64,000 bases of DNA from assembly GCF_913773735.1 (NCBI RefSeq), contig NZ_CAJYEB010000030.1:124001-188000 (forward strand). Reading direction: 5' to 3'. The stretch is from an uncultured Massilia sp. GTDB taxonomy: Bacteria; Pseudomonadota; Gammaproteobacteria; Burkholderiales; Burkholderiaceae_D. Positions 16,475-29,435 of the stretch are shown here, piece after piece (within the stretch, counting starts at the first letter, position 1; each line of letters begins with the position of its first letter). The notes beneath the pieces are model-generated. The model was not told the origin of the DNA, ran no database searches, and saw nothing but the letters and a program-made list of their open reading frames with translations. The translations under genes were made by a program, and so were the position numbers.

Positions 16475-17098
16475 CTAAAGGCCGAACACGGACGGATCGC
16501 CGCGCCCCGCGCGCAGCAGTACCGGCTCGGGCCCGGTCAGGTCGACGATCGTGGTCGGGTCCAGCGTGCCGGCGCCGCCGTCGATGACGAGCTCGATCTG
16601 CTTGCCGAGGCGCTCGCGCACCTCTTCCGGATCGGACAGCACGTGCTCGTCGTCGGGCAACTGCAGCGTGGTGCCGATCAGCGGCGCGCCCAGTTCGTCG
16701 AGCAGCGCCAGCAGGATGGCGTTCTCGGGCACGCGGATGCCGATCGTCTTGCGCGACGGATGCGACACGCGGCGCGGCAGCTCGCGCGTCGCCTCCAGGA
16801 TGATCGTGTAGGGTCCCGGCGTGACGGCCTTGAGCTGGCGGTATTGCTGGTTGTCGACGCGGGCGTACTGGGCGATCTCGGACAGGTCGCGCACCAGCAG
16901 CGTCAGGTGGTGTTTCTCGTCGACGCCGCGGATGCGCCGCAGGCGCTCGACGGCGTTCTTGTCGTCGAGGCGGCACACCAGGGCATAGGCGGAATCGGTC
17001 GGGGCGGCGACGATGCCGCCCGATTCGATGATCTGGGCGGCCTGGCGTACCAGGCGCTGCTGCGGGTTCTGGGGATGGATTTCGAAATATTGGGTCAT
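16475..17098 (-). CDS. yciO: YrdC/Sua5-domain protein, YciO-type
   Basis: The 207-residue protein is an L-threonylcarbamoyladenylate synthase-fold member. Typical segments are GGIVAAPTDSAYAL (about 27-40), the PGPYTIILEAT block and SHPSRKTIGIRVP. Its sequence resembles the YciO subgroup rather than TsaC, so it may not be the main tRNA t6A enzyme. It lies next to htpX and rnm, echoing the yciV-yciO pairing known from E. coli. Confidence 0.85.
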   Translation of the reverse strand: MTQYFEIHPQNPQQRLVRQAAQIIESGGIVAAPTDSAYALVCRLDDKNAVERLRRIRGVDEKHHLTLLVRDLSEIAQYARVDNQQYRQLKAVTPGPYTIILEATRELPRRVSHPSRKTIGIRVPENAILLALLDELGAPLIGTTLQLPDDEHVLSDPEEVRERLGKQIELVIDGGAGTLDPTTIVDLTGPEPVLLRAGRGDPSVFGL

Positions 17099-17125
17099 CG
17101 TGCCTTCATCGTGCGCTCGTTGCGC

Positions 17126-18025
17126 TCATTGTGCATATCCTCTCTGGCGCAGCGCCTGCAGGGCGGCGATGCGCGCTTCCATCGGCGGGTGCGAGGCGAA
17201 CAACGCGCCCCAGCCGCTGCCGCCGCCGGTAATGCCGGACGCGGCCATCGATTGCGGCAGCGCGCCCGGCGCCATGCCGCCCAGGCGCGCCAGCGCATGC
17301 TGCATCGGCACCGGCGAACCCAGCAGTTGCGCCGAACCGGCGTCGGCGCGGAATTCGCGCTGGCGCGAGAACCAGGCGACGATGATCGACGCCACCAGGC
17401 CGAACACGATCTCGCAGACGAACACGGTGATCATGTAGCCGATGCCGGGACCGCGGTCGCCCTCGCCCTTGCGCAACAGCATATTGTCGACGAAAAAGCC
17501 GACGACCCGCGCCAGGAACACGACGAAGGTGTTCACCACGCCCTGGATCAGCGTCAGCGTCACCATGTCGCCGTTGGCGACGTGGGCGACCTCGTGCCCC
17601 AGCACGGCCTCGATCTCGTCGCGCTGCATAGTCGCCAGCAGCCCCGTCGAGACGGCGACCATGGCCGAGTTCCGGAAGGCGCCGGTGGCGAAGGCGTTCG
17701 GCTCGCCGTCGTACACGGCCACTTCCGGCATGCCGATGCCGGCCCGCTCGGCCAGCGCGCGCACGGTGTTCACCAGCCACAGCTCGGTGGCATTGGCCGG
17801 CTGCTCGATCACGCGCGCGCCGGTCGACCACTTGGCCATCGGCTTGCTCAGCAACAGGGAAATGAAGGAACCCGTGAAGCCGACCACCAGCGAGAACACC
17901 AGCAAGGCGTTCACATCGATTCCGGCGCCGGTGACGGGACGCGCGACGCCGAGGACGTTCAGGACGACCGACAGGACGAGCACCACCGCGAGGTTGGTGG
18001 CAAGGAACAGGACGATGCGTTTCAT
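17126..18025 (-). CDS. htpX: zinc metalloprotease HtpX
   Basis: HtpX is an inner-membrane M48 protease that degrades misfolded membrane proteins. The 299-residue protein has two N-terminal membrane helices (about 5-25 and 38-60), HEVAH at 144-148, two further helices near 158-178 and 197-217, and the third zinc ligand in the EFRADAGSA block. Length is normal. It lies between yciO and rnm on the same strand, with short gaps. Confidence 0.96.
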   Translation of the reverse strand: MKRIVLFLATNLAVVLVLSVVLNVLGVARPVTGAGIDVNALLVFSLVVGFTGSFISLLLSKPMAKWSTGARVIEQPANATELWLVNTVRALAERAGIGMPEVAVYDGEPNAFATGAFRNSAMVAVSTGLLATMQRDEIEAVLGHEVAHVANGDMVTLTLIQGVVNTFVVFLARVVGFFVDNMLLRKGEGDRGPGIGYMITVFVCEIVFGLVASIIVAWFSRQREFRADAGSAQLLGSPVPMQHALARLGGMAPGALPQSMAASGITGGGSGWGALFASHPPMEARIAALQALRQRGYAQ

Positions 18026-18135
18026 GGTGGCTGACCTCCGGGCTGATCGTGGATACTGCTTGTCAGACCGCCAAGATAAGGCCAGGTTGCCGGAAATTCA
18101 AGGCAGGATCGATCCAGTCCGGAACGCGTACCCGT

Positions 18136-18966
18136 TCAGAACCAGTCGTGCCACACCGGCTTGAGGTCCGACGGCAGCGGCGGCAGCTTGTCGAACTCGA
18201 CGCGCGCTTCGCCCGGCGCATGGAAATCGGTGCCGCGCGACGCCAGGAAGCCGTAGCGGCGCGCGACCTCCGCGTAGATGCCGTACTGCTCCGGCGTGTG
18301 GCTGCCGGTGACGACCTCGATGGCATTGCCGCCCAGCTGGCGGAAGGCGTCGAACAGCGCGCCCTGGGCGGTATCGTCGAAGCGGTAGCGGCCCGGGTGG
18401 GCGATCACGGGGATGCCGCCGGCGGCGCGGATCCAGCCCATCGCGTCGGGCAGCGTGGCCCAGCGGTGCGGGACGAAGCCGGGCCGGCCCTCGGTCAGGA
18501 ACTTGCGGAACACCTCGGCCGTCGTGCCGCAGATGCCCACTTCGCACAGGTAGCGCGCGAAATGGGTGCGCGACAGCAGGTCGGGGTTGGCGACGAACTT
18601 CAGCGCACCCTCGTAGGCGTCCGGGATGCCGGCCTGCTCCAGCTGGGCGGCGATCTCGCGGCCGCGCGCATCGCGGCCGGCGCGCGTGGCGGCCAGGCCG
18701 CGCTGCAGGACCGGATCGTCCTCGTCGACCTGCAGGCCGACCAGGTGCACGGTTTCGTTGGCCCAGGTGATGGAGATCTCGACGCCGGCCACGAAGCGCA
18801 TGCCCAGTTCCGTGGCCTTGGCGCGCGCTTCCTTGATGCCGCCGACTTCGTCGTGGTCCGTCAGCGCCCACGCATCGACGCCGGCCGCGCGCGCATAGGC
18901 GGCCACCGCGGCCGGCGCGAGCACGCCGTCGGAGACGTTGGAATGGCAGTGGAGGTCGACTTTCAT
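18136..18966 (-). CDS. rnm: PHP-family 5'-3' exoribonuclease (RNase AM, YciV-type)
   Basis: The 276-residue PHP phosphoesterase has metal-binding motifs DLHCHSNVSDG (His6, His8), TDHDE, VIAHPGRYRF and the terminal GTDFHAPG. In the YciV/Rnm group this fold trims 5' ends of rRNA and clears short RNAs. The start at 18966 gives MKVDLHCHS; the open frame is 12 codons longer but the extra residues do not fit the family. The assignment to Rnm rather than another PHP phosphatase rests on overall similarity and on yciO nearby. Confidence 0.85.
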   Translation of the reverse strand: MKVDLHCHSNVSDGVLAPAAVAAYARAAGVDAWALTDHDEVGGIKEARAKATELGMRFVAGVEISITWANETVHLVGLQVDEDDPVLQRGLAATRAGRDARGREIAAQLEQAGIPDAYEGALKFVANPDLLSRTHFARYLCEVGICGTTAEVFRKFLTEGRPGFVPHRWATLPDAMGWIRAAGGIPVIAHPGRYRFDDTAQGALFDAFRQLGGNAIEVVTGSHTPEQYGIYAEVARRYGFLASRGTDFHAPGEARVEFDKLPPLPSDLKPVWHDWF

Positions 18967-19073
18967 GGCAAGCTGATCGGTTCGGATGACGGGACAGCCC
19001 ATTGTACGCGCAACGCCCGGGACGTGTACGTATCGCCGGCAGGGACGCAGGGTGGACGGCAGCGCCGCCGCCC

Positions 19074-19952
19074 CTACGCCGCCAGGAATTCCTCGATCAT
19101 GCGCGCCAGCAACGCGGGCTGGTCATGGTGCAGCATGTGCCCCGCATCCGGCATCATGCGCGGCGTGACGTCGGCGATCTGCGCCAGCCGGCGGTCGACC
19201 TCGGCGCGCGCCTGCTCCTTCGGGCCCATCCAGCGCCACATGTCCGTATGCTCGGCCTCGACCCACAGCACCGGCGCCGTGATTCGGCGCCAGCAGGCCA
19301 GCACTTCCTCGGCCTGGTAGAGCAGCGGACTCGTCATCTTGTGCGCGGGGTCGCCCAGGATTTCCCACAGGCCCTCGGCATTGCGCGCGGCCCAGTGGCC
19401 GGCCAGGAACGCCGCGCGCGCGTCCGGCAGGCGCGGGTTGGTCTTCTGCAGGCGCGCCGCCACCTCGTCCAGGCTGGCATAGCCGCGCATCGCCGGCGGC
19501 GTGCGCAACTCGTCGAGCCACTTGGCATAGCGCCCCGGCGCCTGCTCGGGCCGCGTGGCCGGCAGGCCGAAGCCTTCCAGGTTCACCAGGCGCGCGATCC
19601 GCTCCGGCCGCACGCCCGCGTACACGCTGACGATGTTGCCGCCCATGCTGTGGCCCAGCAGGTTCACCGGGATGTCCGGCGCATAGTGGTCGAGGATGCG
19701 CTCCAGGTCGGCGAAATAATCCGGGAACCAGTAGGTGTCGGCACCGGTGCGCTCGCTCAGGCCGAAGCCGCGCCAGTCGGGCGCGATCACGTGCCAGTCG
19801 CCTTCCAGCGCGTCGACGACGAACTGGAACGACGCCGACATGTCCATCCAGCCATGGGCCATGAACAGCTTCGGCGCCCCTTCCCTGCCCCAGTGGCGCA
19901 CGTGCAGGCGCAGCCCGCGGATGGTCAGGAAGTCGGAACGGGATGGCGTCAT
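19074..19952 (-). CDS. alpha/beta hydrolase
   Basis: The 292-residue protein shows the oxyanion segment AHGWMD, the nucleophile elbow GHSMGG with Ser102, a charge-relay acid in the WVEAEHTDM region and a late His in DAGHMLHHDQP. A lid of about 70 residues follows the elbow. The substrate is unknown; related proteins include esterases and haloalkane-type hydrolases. It is a single gene upstream of rnm. Confidence 0.88.
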   Translation of the reverse strand: MTPSRSDFLTIRGLRLHVRHWGREGAPKLFMAHGWMDMSASFQFVVDALEGDWHVIAPDWRGFGLSERTGADTYWFPDYFADLERILDHYAPDIPVNLLGHSMGGNIVSVYAGVRPERIARLVNLEGFGLPATRPEQAPGRYAKWLDELRTPPAMRGYASLDEVAARLQKTNPRLPDARAAFLAGHWAARNAEGLWEILGDPAHKMTSPLLYQAEEVLACWRRITAPVLWVEAEHTDMWRWMGPKEQARAEVDRRLAQIADVTPRMMPDAGHMLHHDQPALLARMIEEFLAA

Positions 19953-20133
19953 GGCGGGCCTCGAATAAAAGTACGACCGTTCGCATTATACCCGCGAACC
20001 CGGCGCGAACGCAGGCAGCGCTTGAAGCCGCGCCGCATGGCCCCATATGGCGGTGATCGTAGACGAGGCCGTGGCGGACGCGAGGACGTAAAATAGCGGC
20101 AATTCAACCCTTCCACTCTTCGCGAGCACATCC

Positions 20134-20658
20134 ATGGCGATTTACCAGCTGGGCGAACATGCGCCCGAGATCGACGCATCGGCGTATGTCGCCGACTCGG
20201 CCAACCTGATCGGCAAGGTGACGGTCGAAGCCAACGCCACCGTGTGGTTCGGGGTGACGATCCGCGGCGACAACGAGCGCATCACGATCGGCGCCAACAG
20301 CAATGTGCAGGAAGGCACGGTGATGCATACCGACATGGGCTTTCCGCTCGTGCTCGGCAAGAACGTCACCGTCGGCCACCAGGCGATGCTGCATGGCTGC
20401 ACGATCGGCGACGGTGCCCTGATCGGCATCCAGGCGGTGGTGCTGAACGGCGCGAAGATCGGCAAGGGTTGCCTGGTCGGGGCCGGCGCCCTGGTCACCG
20501 AGGGCAAGGAATTTCCCGACAACTCGCTGATCATCGGCAGCCCGGCCAAGGCCGTGCGTACCCTCACGGAAGAAGACCTGCTCCGCCTGCAAGGCAACGC
20601 CGCGAACTATGTCGAACGCGGCCGCCGCTTCAAGGCGGAACTCAAGAAAATCGGATAA
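20134..20658 (+). CDS. gamma-class carbonic anhydrase-like protein
   Basis: The 174-residue left-handed beta-helix protein resembles YrdA and CaiE. It shows hexapeptide periodicity and three His ligands in the [13 protein letters not shown] and [12 protein letters not shown] segments. It may hydrate CO2 or serve as an unidentified acyltransferase-fold enzyme. It is followed by hslO after three bases, so the two are co-transcribed. Confidence 0.88.
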   Translation: MAIYQLGEHAPEIDASAYVADSANLIGKVTVEANATVWFGVTIRGDNERITIGANSNVQEGTVMHTDMGFPLVLGKNVTVGHQAMLHGCTIGDGALIGIQAVVLNGAKIGKGCLVGAGALVTEGKEFPDNSLIIGSPAKAVRTLTEEDLLRLQGNAANYVERGRRFKAELKKIG

Positions 20659-20661
20659 AGA

Positions 20662-21618
20662 ATGACGACTGATACCAGCAAGGACATCCTGCAGAAATTC
20701 ATCTTCGACAACGCCGCCGTGCGCGGCGAACTGGTCGAGATTTCCAACGCGTGGCGCGAGATCCAGTCGCGCCACGACTACCCGAAGGCCGTGCGCGCCC
20801 TGCTGGGCGAGATGGTCGCCGCGGCCGCGCTGCTGTCGGCCAACCTGAAGTTCGACGGCTCGATCGTGATGCAGATCCATGGCGACGGCCCGGTCAAGCT
20901 GCTGGTGGTCGACTGCGACGCCAACCTGCACCTGCGCGCCACCGCCAAGCTGCGCGACGGCGCCATGGTGGCCGACGACGCCTCCGTCACCGACCTGCTC
21001 AATGCCGGCGGCAAGGGCCGCTTCGTGATCACGCTCGACCCGCGCGACAAGGTACCGGGCCAGCAGCCGTACCAGGGCGTGGTGCCGCTGGTGGGCGACA
21101 ATATCGCGACCATCATCGAGAACTACATGCTGCGCTCGGAACAGATGGACACCAGGCTGTGGCTGGCGGCCGACGACCAGGTGGCGCGCGGCCTGCTGCT
21201 GCAAAAGCTGCCGCGCAACAGCGCGATCGAAGGCCAGGTCAAGCAGGCCACCGAGGAAGAAGACCTCGAGACCTGGAACCGCGCCGTGATGCTTGGCCAG
21301 ACCCTGAAGCAGCCGGAACTGCTGACCACCGACGTCGCCACCCTGCTCAAGCGCCTGTTCTGGGAAGAGACGATCCGCGTGTTCGACCCGCTGCACCCGG
21401 AATTCCACTGCAGCTGCTCGCGCGAGAAGGTCGGCAACATGCTCAAGATGCTGGGCAAGGAAGAAGTCGATTCCGCGCTGCACGACCTGGGCGAGCTGGG
21501 CATCAACTGCGACTTCTGCGGCAAGCACTACGGCTTCGACGCGGTCGACTGCGCCCAGCTGTTCGCCAGCGACACGACGGCCGACGCGGTGGCGCCGGCA
21601 TCCGACGTCAAGCATTGA
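20662..21618 (+). CDS. hslO: redox-regulated chaperone Hsp33
   Basis: Hsp33 becomes an active holdase when oxidants release its zinc. The 318-residue protein carries the four zinc cysteines in the C-terminal switch, C250-S-C252 and C283-DF-C286, the normal CxC/CxxC pattern. Start at 20662 follows the preceding stop by three bases. A REP-like palindrome ends the operon. Confidence 0.96.
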   Translation: MTTDTSKDILQKFIFDNAAVRGELVEISNAWREIQSRHDYPKAVRALLGEMVAAAALLSANLKFDGSIVMQIHGDGPVKLLVVDCDANLHLRATAKLRDGAMVADDASVTDLLNAGGKGRFVITLDPRDKVPGQQPYQGVVPLVGDNIATIIENYMLRSEQMDTRLWLAADDQVARGLLLQKLPRNSAIEGQVKQATEEEDLETWNRAVMLGQTLKQPELLTTDVATLLKRLFWEETIRVFDPLHPEFHCSCSREKVGNMLKMLGKEEVDSALHDLGELGINCDFCGKHYGFDAVDCAQLFASDTTADAVAPASDVKH

Positions 21619-21628
21619 CATCCCCCAA

Positions 21629-21696
21629 ACCGGGGTCAGAGCCGGGGTCAGAGCCCGGTTTTTGGCAATTGCCCAAACGAAGCCTCTGACCCCGCT
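21629..21696. repeat. GGGGTCAGAGCC-type palindromic repeat
   Basis: Two tandem copies of CCGGGGTCAGAGCC are followed after 20-odd bases by the inverse CTCTGACCCCG. A T-run after GAGCCCGG could also end hslO transcription. A related copy lies at 43511-43562. Confidence 0.7.
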
Positions 21697-21832
21697 GTTT
21701 CGTGCGCGATCATCGAAAAACCCTATCTTCCGGATTGGCAATATAAACCACCGCGCTTTGCCAATAGTGATAAGCTTTCATTCATCGGCGCGGCGTTTTT
21801 GCCGCAGCTTCAACAGCCATGGAGAACATCAA

Positions 21833-22318
21833 ATGAGCATCAATATCGGCATTTCCACCGAAGACCGCGCAAAGATCGCTGACGCCCTGTCGCACGTGCT
21901 GGCCGACAGCTACATGCTGTACCTGAAGACCCACAACTTCCACTGGAACGTGACCGGTCCGATGTTCCAGACGCTGCACGTCATGTTCATGGAACAGTAC
22001 ACCGAACTGTGGAACGCGCTGGACGACATCGCCGAGCGCATCCGCGCGCTGGGCCACTTCGCGCCGGGCACCTATGCCCGCTTCGTCGAACTGTCGTCGA
22101 TCAAGGAAGAAGCCGGCGTGCCGAACGCCCAGGAAATGATCCGCCAGCTGGTCGAAGGCCAGGAAGCCGTGATCCGCACCGTGCGCAATGCCTTCAGCAT
22201 CGCCGACGAAGCGAATGACCAGCCGAGCGCCGGCATGCTGAGCGACCGCATGGAAATCCACGAAAAGAACGCGTGGATGCTACGCTCCTTCCTGGAAAAC
22301 GGCGGCCAGCCGGCGTAA
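21833..22318 (+). CDS. dps: Dps-family DNA-protecting ferritin
   Basis: Dps stores iron using H2O2 and coats DNA in starved cells. In the 161-residue protein the inter-subunit ferroxidase ligands His37, His49, Asp64 and Glu68 have exactly the spacing known from E. coli Dps. ATG 21833 follows GGAGAACATC; the open frame runs further upstream through unlikely sequence. The N-terminus is short and not Lys-rich, so DNA binding may be weak. Confidence 0.93.
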   Translation: MSINIGISTEDRAKIADALSHVLADSYMLYLKTHNFHWNVTGPMFQTLHVMFMEQYTELWNALDDIAERIRALGHFAPGTYARFVELSSIKEEAGVPNAQEMIRQLVEGQEAVIRTVRNAFSIADEANDQPSAGMLSDRMEIHEKNAWMLRSFLENGGQPA

Positions 22319-22474
22319 TTCCGCATCGTCCCCCTCGTCCGGGCGGTCCAGCCCGGGCGGCAGCCGCCGGACCCCGGGTCCGGCGCCGCTTCCTCCGCAT
22401 GCATATCCATTTTTTGTTGCGATAGCAAGACGTTCGGCGTGATACTCGTCGGCATCCCTTTCGATGGAGCCGCC

Positions 22475-23254
22475 ATGTCCTTCCCGTCGCAACGCCTGCT
22501 GGCCGCGTTCGCCGCCAGCCTGGGCCTGTCCTCTCCCTTCGCCGCCCTCGCCGCGCCGCACGACGTCGACGTCGGCACGCCGCTGCCGCGCTACGACCTG
22601 CTCAAGCCGGGCGCCCACCACTACCTGCGCTTCCTGCGCGTGCCCGCGACCGGGGCCAGCCAGCCGATCGACATCTGGATGCGCGAGGTCCGCTTCGAGG
22701 ACCGCGACGGCAAGCGGCAACTGCATGTCGTGCAGCGCTGGGACGCCGTGCTGCCGGCGCCGTCGGTACGCACCTTCGATTCCTGGTTCGAGGCCGGCAC
22801 CTTCCGCCCGCTCACCCACGAGCGCGTGCTGGACAAGGACGGCAAGCGCAGCGTCGAAGGCTTCGCGTTTGCGCCGGACAGGATCACCGGCCTGCCGGGC
22901 CTGGCCGACAACACCCAGAAGGACCTGGCAGTGCACTCGCCCGAGCCGACCTACAACTTCGAGACCGACATCGAACTCCTGCAGGCGCTGCCCCTGGCCG
23001 ACGGTTACGTCGCGCGCATCAATTTCTACCACCCGGGCGGCAAGGCGGCGCCGCAGCGCTACACCTTCCGCGTGACGGGTTCGGCCTCGATCGCCGGCCC
23101 GGCCGGCCCCGTGGACTGCTGGGTGCTCGAGACCGACTACAACCAGCCGGGCGCGGCGTCGACGTTCTGGTTCGCCAAAGGCAGCCAGCTGATGGTGCGC
23201 CAGGAAAGTCCGATGCCGGACGGGCGCGTGATGGTCAAGACGCTGGTCGACTGA
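22475..23254 (+). CDS. exported conserved hypothetical protein (DUF3108-like C-terminus)
   Basis: The 259-residue protein has a signal peptide (about 1-26, cleavage after ALAA) and a beta-rich body. The C-terminal WVLETDYNQPGAASTFWFAK block recalls DUF3108, periplasmic beta-sheet proteins of unknown role. The start has GGAG six bases upstream. It is a single gene, with 157 bases separating it from dps. The family hint is from memory. Confidence 0.6.
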   Translation: MSFPSQRLLAAFAASLGLSSPFAALAAPHDVDVGTPLPRYDLLKPGAHHYLRFLRVPATGASQPIDIWMREVRFEDRDGKRQLHVVQRWDAVLPAPSVRTFDSWFEAGTFRPLTHERVLDKDGKRSVEGFAFAPDRITGLPGLADNTQKDLAVHSPEPTYNFETDIELLQALPLADGYVARINFYHPGGKAAPQRYTFRVTGSASIAGPAGPVDCWVLETDYNQPGAASTFWFAKGSQLMVRQESPMPDGRVMVKTLVD

Positions 23255-23494
23255 GCCGCGGCGGATGGGTAGCGGTTGTAGTTGAGCTACGGCACCTCGG
23301 CAAGGCCGGTGTCGGAATGTGCTGAATCCGTCGGATGTTGGGCGCTAACTTGCGCAAAATCAATTGGCTAAAATCAACATCGCGCTCCAATGTGAACCGG
23401 TGTACGAGTACGTGCATCAGGTGCCGGCATCATGTCGCTTTTATACAAAGGAAACATGATTGCGGTCATTTCCATTCAGCTTTGGAGATCCAGG

Positions 23495-23926
23495 ATGAAA
23501 CAAACCTACGCAGCCGACGACAGCGAACCAGGACAGACAAGCAAACCCATCGACGTCGGCGCCGCCACGGTGGCGCGCAAGGTCGTCGCCCGTTACCCGA
23601 TCGCCACGCTCGGCTCGCGCACCGACCGCGGCGGCGAAGTGGTGCTCGCCAGCCACGACCCGCATGCGGACGATTTCCGCATCGCCTGCGTGGGCGACCG
23701 CGTGCGCTATCCCGACGGCAGCGAGAGCGTGATCGTCTCCGGCGCCGGCCATGCCTCGACGTTCGCCGACCGTCCGATCGCGCTGGTCGGCAGCCACGTC
23801 GCCAATGGCGACCGCATCGTCGCGCGCGCGCAGAGCATGGGCGAGATCGTCGTCTACGAAGGCGACGCGATTCCCGGATTGCTGGATCCGGGCTACGCGC
23901 TCCCGGCCAGGGAATCCGGCGGTTGA
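23495..23926 (+). CDS. PAAR-domain protein
   Basis: The 143-residue protein shows PAAR-type repeats (ARYPIATLGSRTDRGGEVV, ACVGDRVRYPDG, IALVGSHVANGDRI), the fold that caps VgrG spikes of type VI secretion. No effector extension is present and no T6SS or vgrG gene is in the window. ATG 23495 follows GGAGATCC. GC and codon use match the chromosome. Confidence 0.7.
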   Translation: MKQTYAADDSEPGQTSKPIDVGAATVARKVVARYPIATLGSRTDRGGEVVLASHDPHADDFRIACVGDRVRYPDGSESVIVSGAGHASTFADRPIALVGSHVANGDRIVARAQSMGEIVVYEGDAIPGLLDPGYALPARESGG

Positions 23927-23942
23927 GTCGCGGCGGCCCCGC

Positions 23943-24373
23943 TCAGCCGCCGGCGTCCAGGCAAGGCGCCGTCCCGACGATCGTCACGATGTCGAGCGGC
24001 CCGGCGAACTCGATCACCGCTGCGTCCGCCGCCTTGCCCGGATCGAACGTCGGCACGGCGCCACTGCCGACCGCTGCATCGGCGGCCGGCCGTCGACCAG
24101 CAGGCTGCCGCCGCCGTCGCGAAAGCAGGCCTTCAGGCCGTCGTAGCGGGCGTCGCGCTCGGACGCGGTACATGACGTCGAGCATGCGCGGTTCCGGCGG
24201 CAGGTAGCCCAGCAGGCGCCGCTGGGCGTCCAGGAAGACACGGCAAGGCAGGTTGCCCATTCTTCCTGGCCCGGACCTGGATTTGCGCTGGCGCCTCTGT
24301 CCCGGGCAGAGGCGACGCAAGCGAACACCAGGCACCCTACGGGCAGCGAGGCGTGGAAACAGCGATTGGACAT
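23943..24373 (-). pseudogene. frameshifted exported protein
   Basis: A signal peptide starts at 24373 (MSNRCFHASLPVGCLVFACV). Plausible protein-like sequence then switches frame: CRVFLDAQRRLLGYLPPEP and later AGPLDIVTIVGTAPCLDAGG in one frame, and SERDARYDGLKACFRDGG in the other. The switches suggest two or more small indels in an old gene, or sequence errors. Either fragment alone has unlikely Cys/Arg-rich stretches. I cannot name the family. Confidence 0.4.
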
Positions 24374-24449
24374 GTTTCCCCAAGAATTATTTATCTTGGG
24401 AACAAGTGTATTGGGCTATCAAAAAGTCGTCGGCATATGCATGCCGACA

Positions 24450-24719
24450 TCATCCCGGCATATGCAGGTCGACCACCTTCATGATCGCCAGCGTGGCGTC
24501 CAGGCCCAGCTCGCCGGATGCGAGCGCGGCGGCCAGTCCGGCGCGCGGCAGGCCGGCGGCCGCGGCCAGGTGCGGCAGTCCGTCGGCGCGCGCCACGGCC
24601 GCCAGGGCGGCGGCAATGGCGTCGGGATCGCCGCGCTCGAAGGCGGCGGCGAGGAAGGCGGCGATAGCGTCGAGCGTGTCGAGCGGCGGCGCCGGGTCGG
24701 AGGTATGCTGGTCGTTCAT
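24450..24719 (-). CDS. orphan addiction-module antidote-like HTH protein
   Basis: The 89-residue protein resembles the HTH antidote of HigB/RelE-like pairs (TIGR02684 type): LAAVARADGLPHLAAAAGLPRAGLAAAL aligns with the family's helix-turn-helix, followed by a GLDATLAIMKVV tail. No toxin gene adjoins it: ftsB ends five bases upstream and the downstream DNA is the broken gene. It may now be a simple regulator, co-transcribed with ftsB. Confidence 0.6.
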   Translation of the reverse strand: MNDQHTSDPAPPLDTLDAIAAFLAAAFERGDPDAIAAALAAVARADGLPHLAAAAGLPRAGLAAALASGELGLDATLAIMKVVDLHMPG

Positions 24720-24723
24720 GGCA

Positions 24724-25083
24724 TCAGTCGTCGAGGGGCACTTGCGGTTTCTTCTTGTCCTTCGGCGGCGGAGGCGGGGGCGGCACGGTCATCATGACGG
24801 CCGGCTTCTCGTCCTTGCGCAACACCTGCACGAAGATCTCGTTGGACTTGATCATGCCCAGGTCGTAGCGCGCGCGCTCCTCGACGGCGCCCAGGCCGTC
24901 CCTCAGGTCGCGCACCTCGGACTCGAGCTTGGCATTGCGCGCCTGCAGCTGCGCGGTGCGGGCGCGGCTCGCGTCGAGCTGCCCCTCCAGGTCGGCCACG
25001 GCCAGCCAACCGCCCTTCCCCAGCCACAGGGGGTACTGGATCAGCAACAGCAGGACGGCGAGGGCAAGCGAGATGATGCGCAT
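24724..25083 (-). CDS. ftsB: cell division protein FtsB
   Basis: FtsB is a bitopic divisome protein acting with FtsL and FtsQ. The 119-residue product has a membrane helix at about 3-20, a coiled coil at about 28-60, the conserved [12 protein letters not shown] block, and an unusual Pro-run and Lys-rich tail ([13 protein letters not shown]). Position downstream of eno is the standard order. Confidence 0.95.
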   Translation of the reverse strand: MRIISLALAVLLLLIQYPLWLGKGGWLAVADLEGQLDASRARTAQLQARNAKLESEVRDLRDGLGAVEERARYDLGMIKSNEIFVQVLRKDEKPAVMMTVPPPPPPPKDKKKPQVPLDD

Positions 25084-25174
25084 GAAATCGGAAAACGTGA
25101 TGCGCCGATGGATACGGAAAAGCGGTCCGCACGGCCTGGGCCGGTCGGACCGCTTTCCTCTCCGTCGACGGCGG

Positions 25175-26467
<1,293 letters not shown>

Positions 26468-26520
26468 TCAGTCTCCAGAAAGTAAGAAATCGACGGTATC
26501 GAAGCCTGGGCTTCGATACC

Positions 26521-26604
26521 GTCGCCCCTGCGCAGGCAGGGGCCCAATTTTGCGAGCATCACGGCAGCGCGTAAAAATTGGGCCCCCGCCTGCGTGGGGG
26601 CGAC
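26521..26604. repeat. paired REP-like palindromes (eno-kdsA gap)
   Basis: GTCGCCCCTGCGCAGGCAGG at 26521 faces its inverse CCCGCCTGCGTGGGGGCGAC ending at 26604, each bordered by CCCAATTTT or AAAAATTGGG. The pair can fold into one long hairpin inside the operon message. Confidence 0.75.
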
Positions 26605-26621
26605 GGTTTTGCGTGTAGTAC

Positions 26622-29284
<2,663 letters not shown>

Positions 29285-29435
29285 TCATGCTGCATGGCAT
29301 TCATAGTCTTTACAACACAAAAGTGTTGGAAATGCGCACTACCCTGGTGTGCGCGTGCACCAAAAGTCACCTTGCCCGCACGCAACCAGTACAATTTCAA
29401 AGGTATTTCCACATGGAATTTTCTGGATAGGGACA

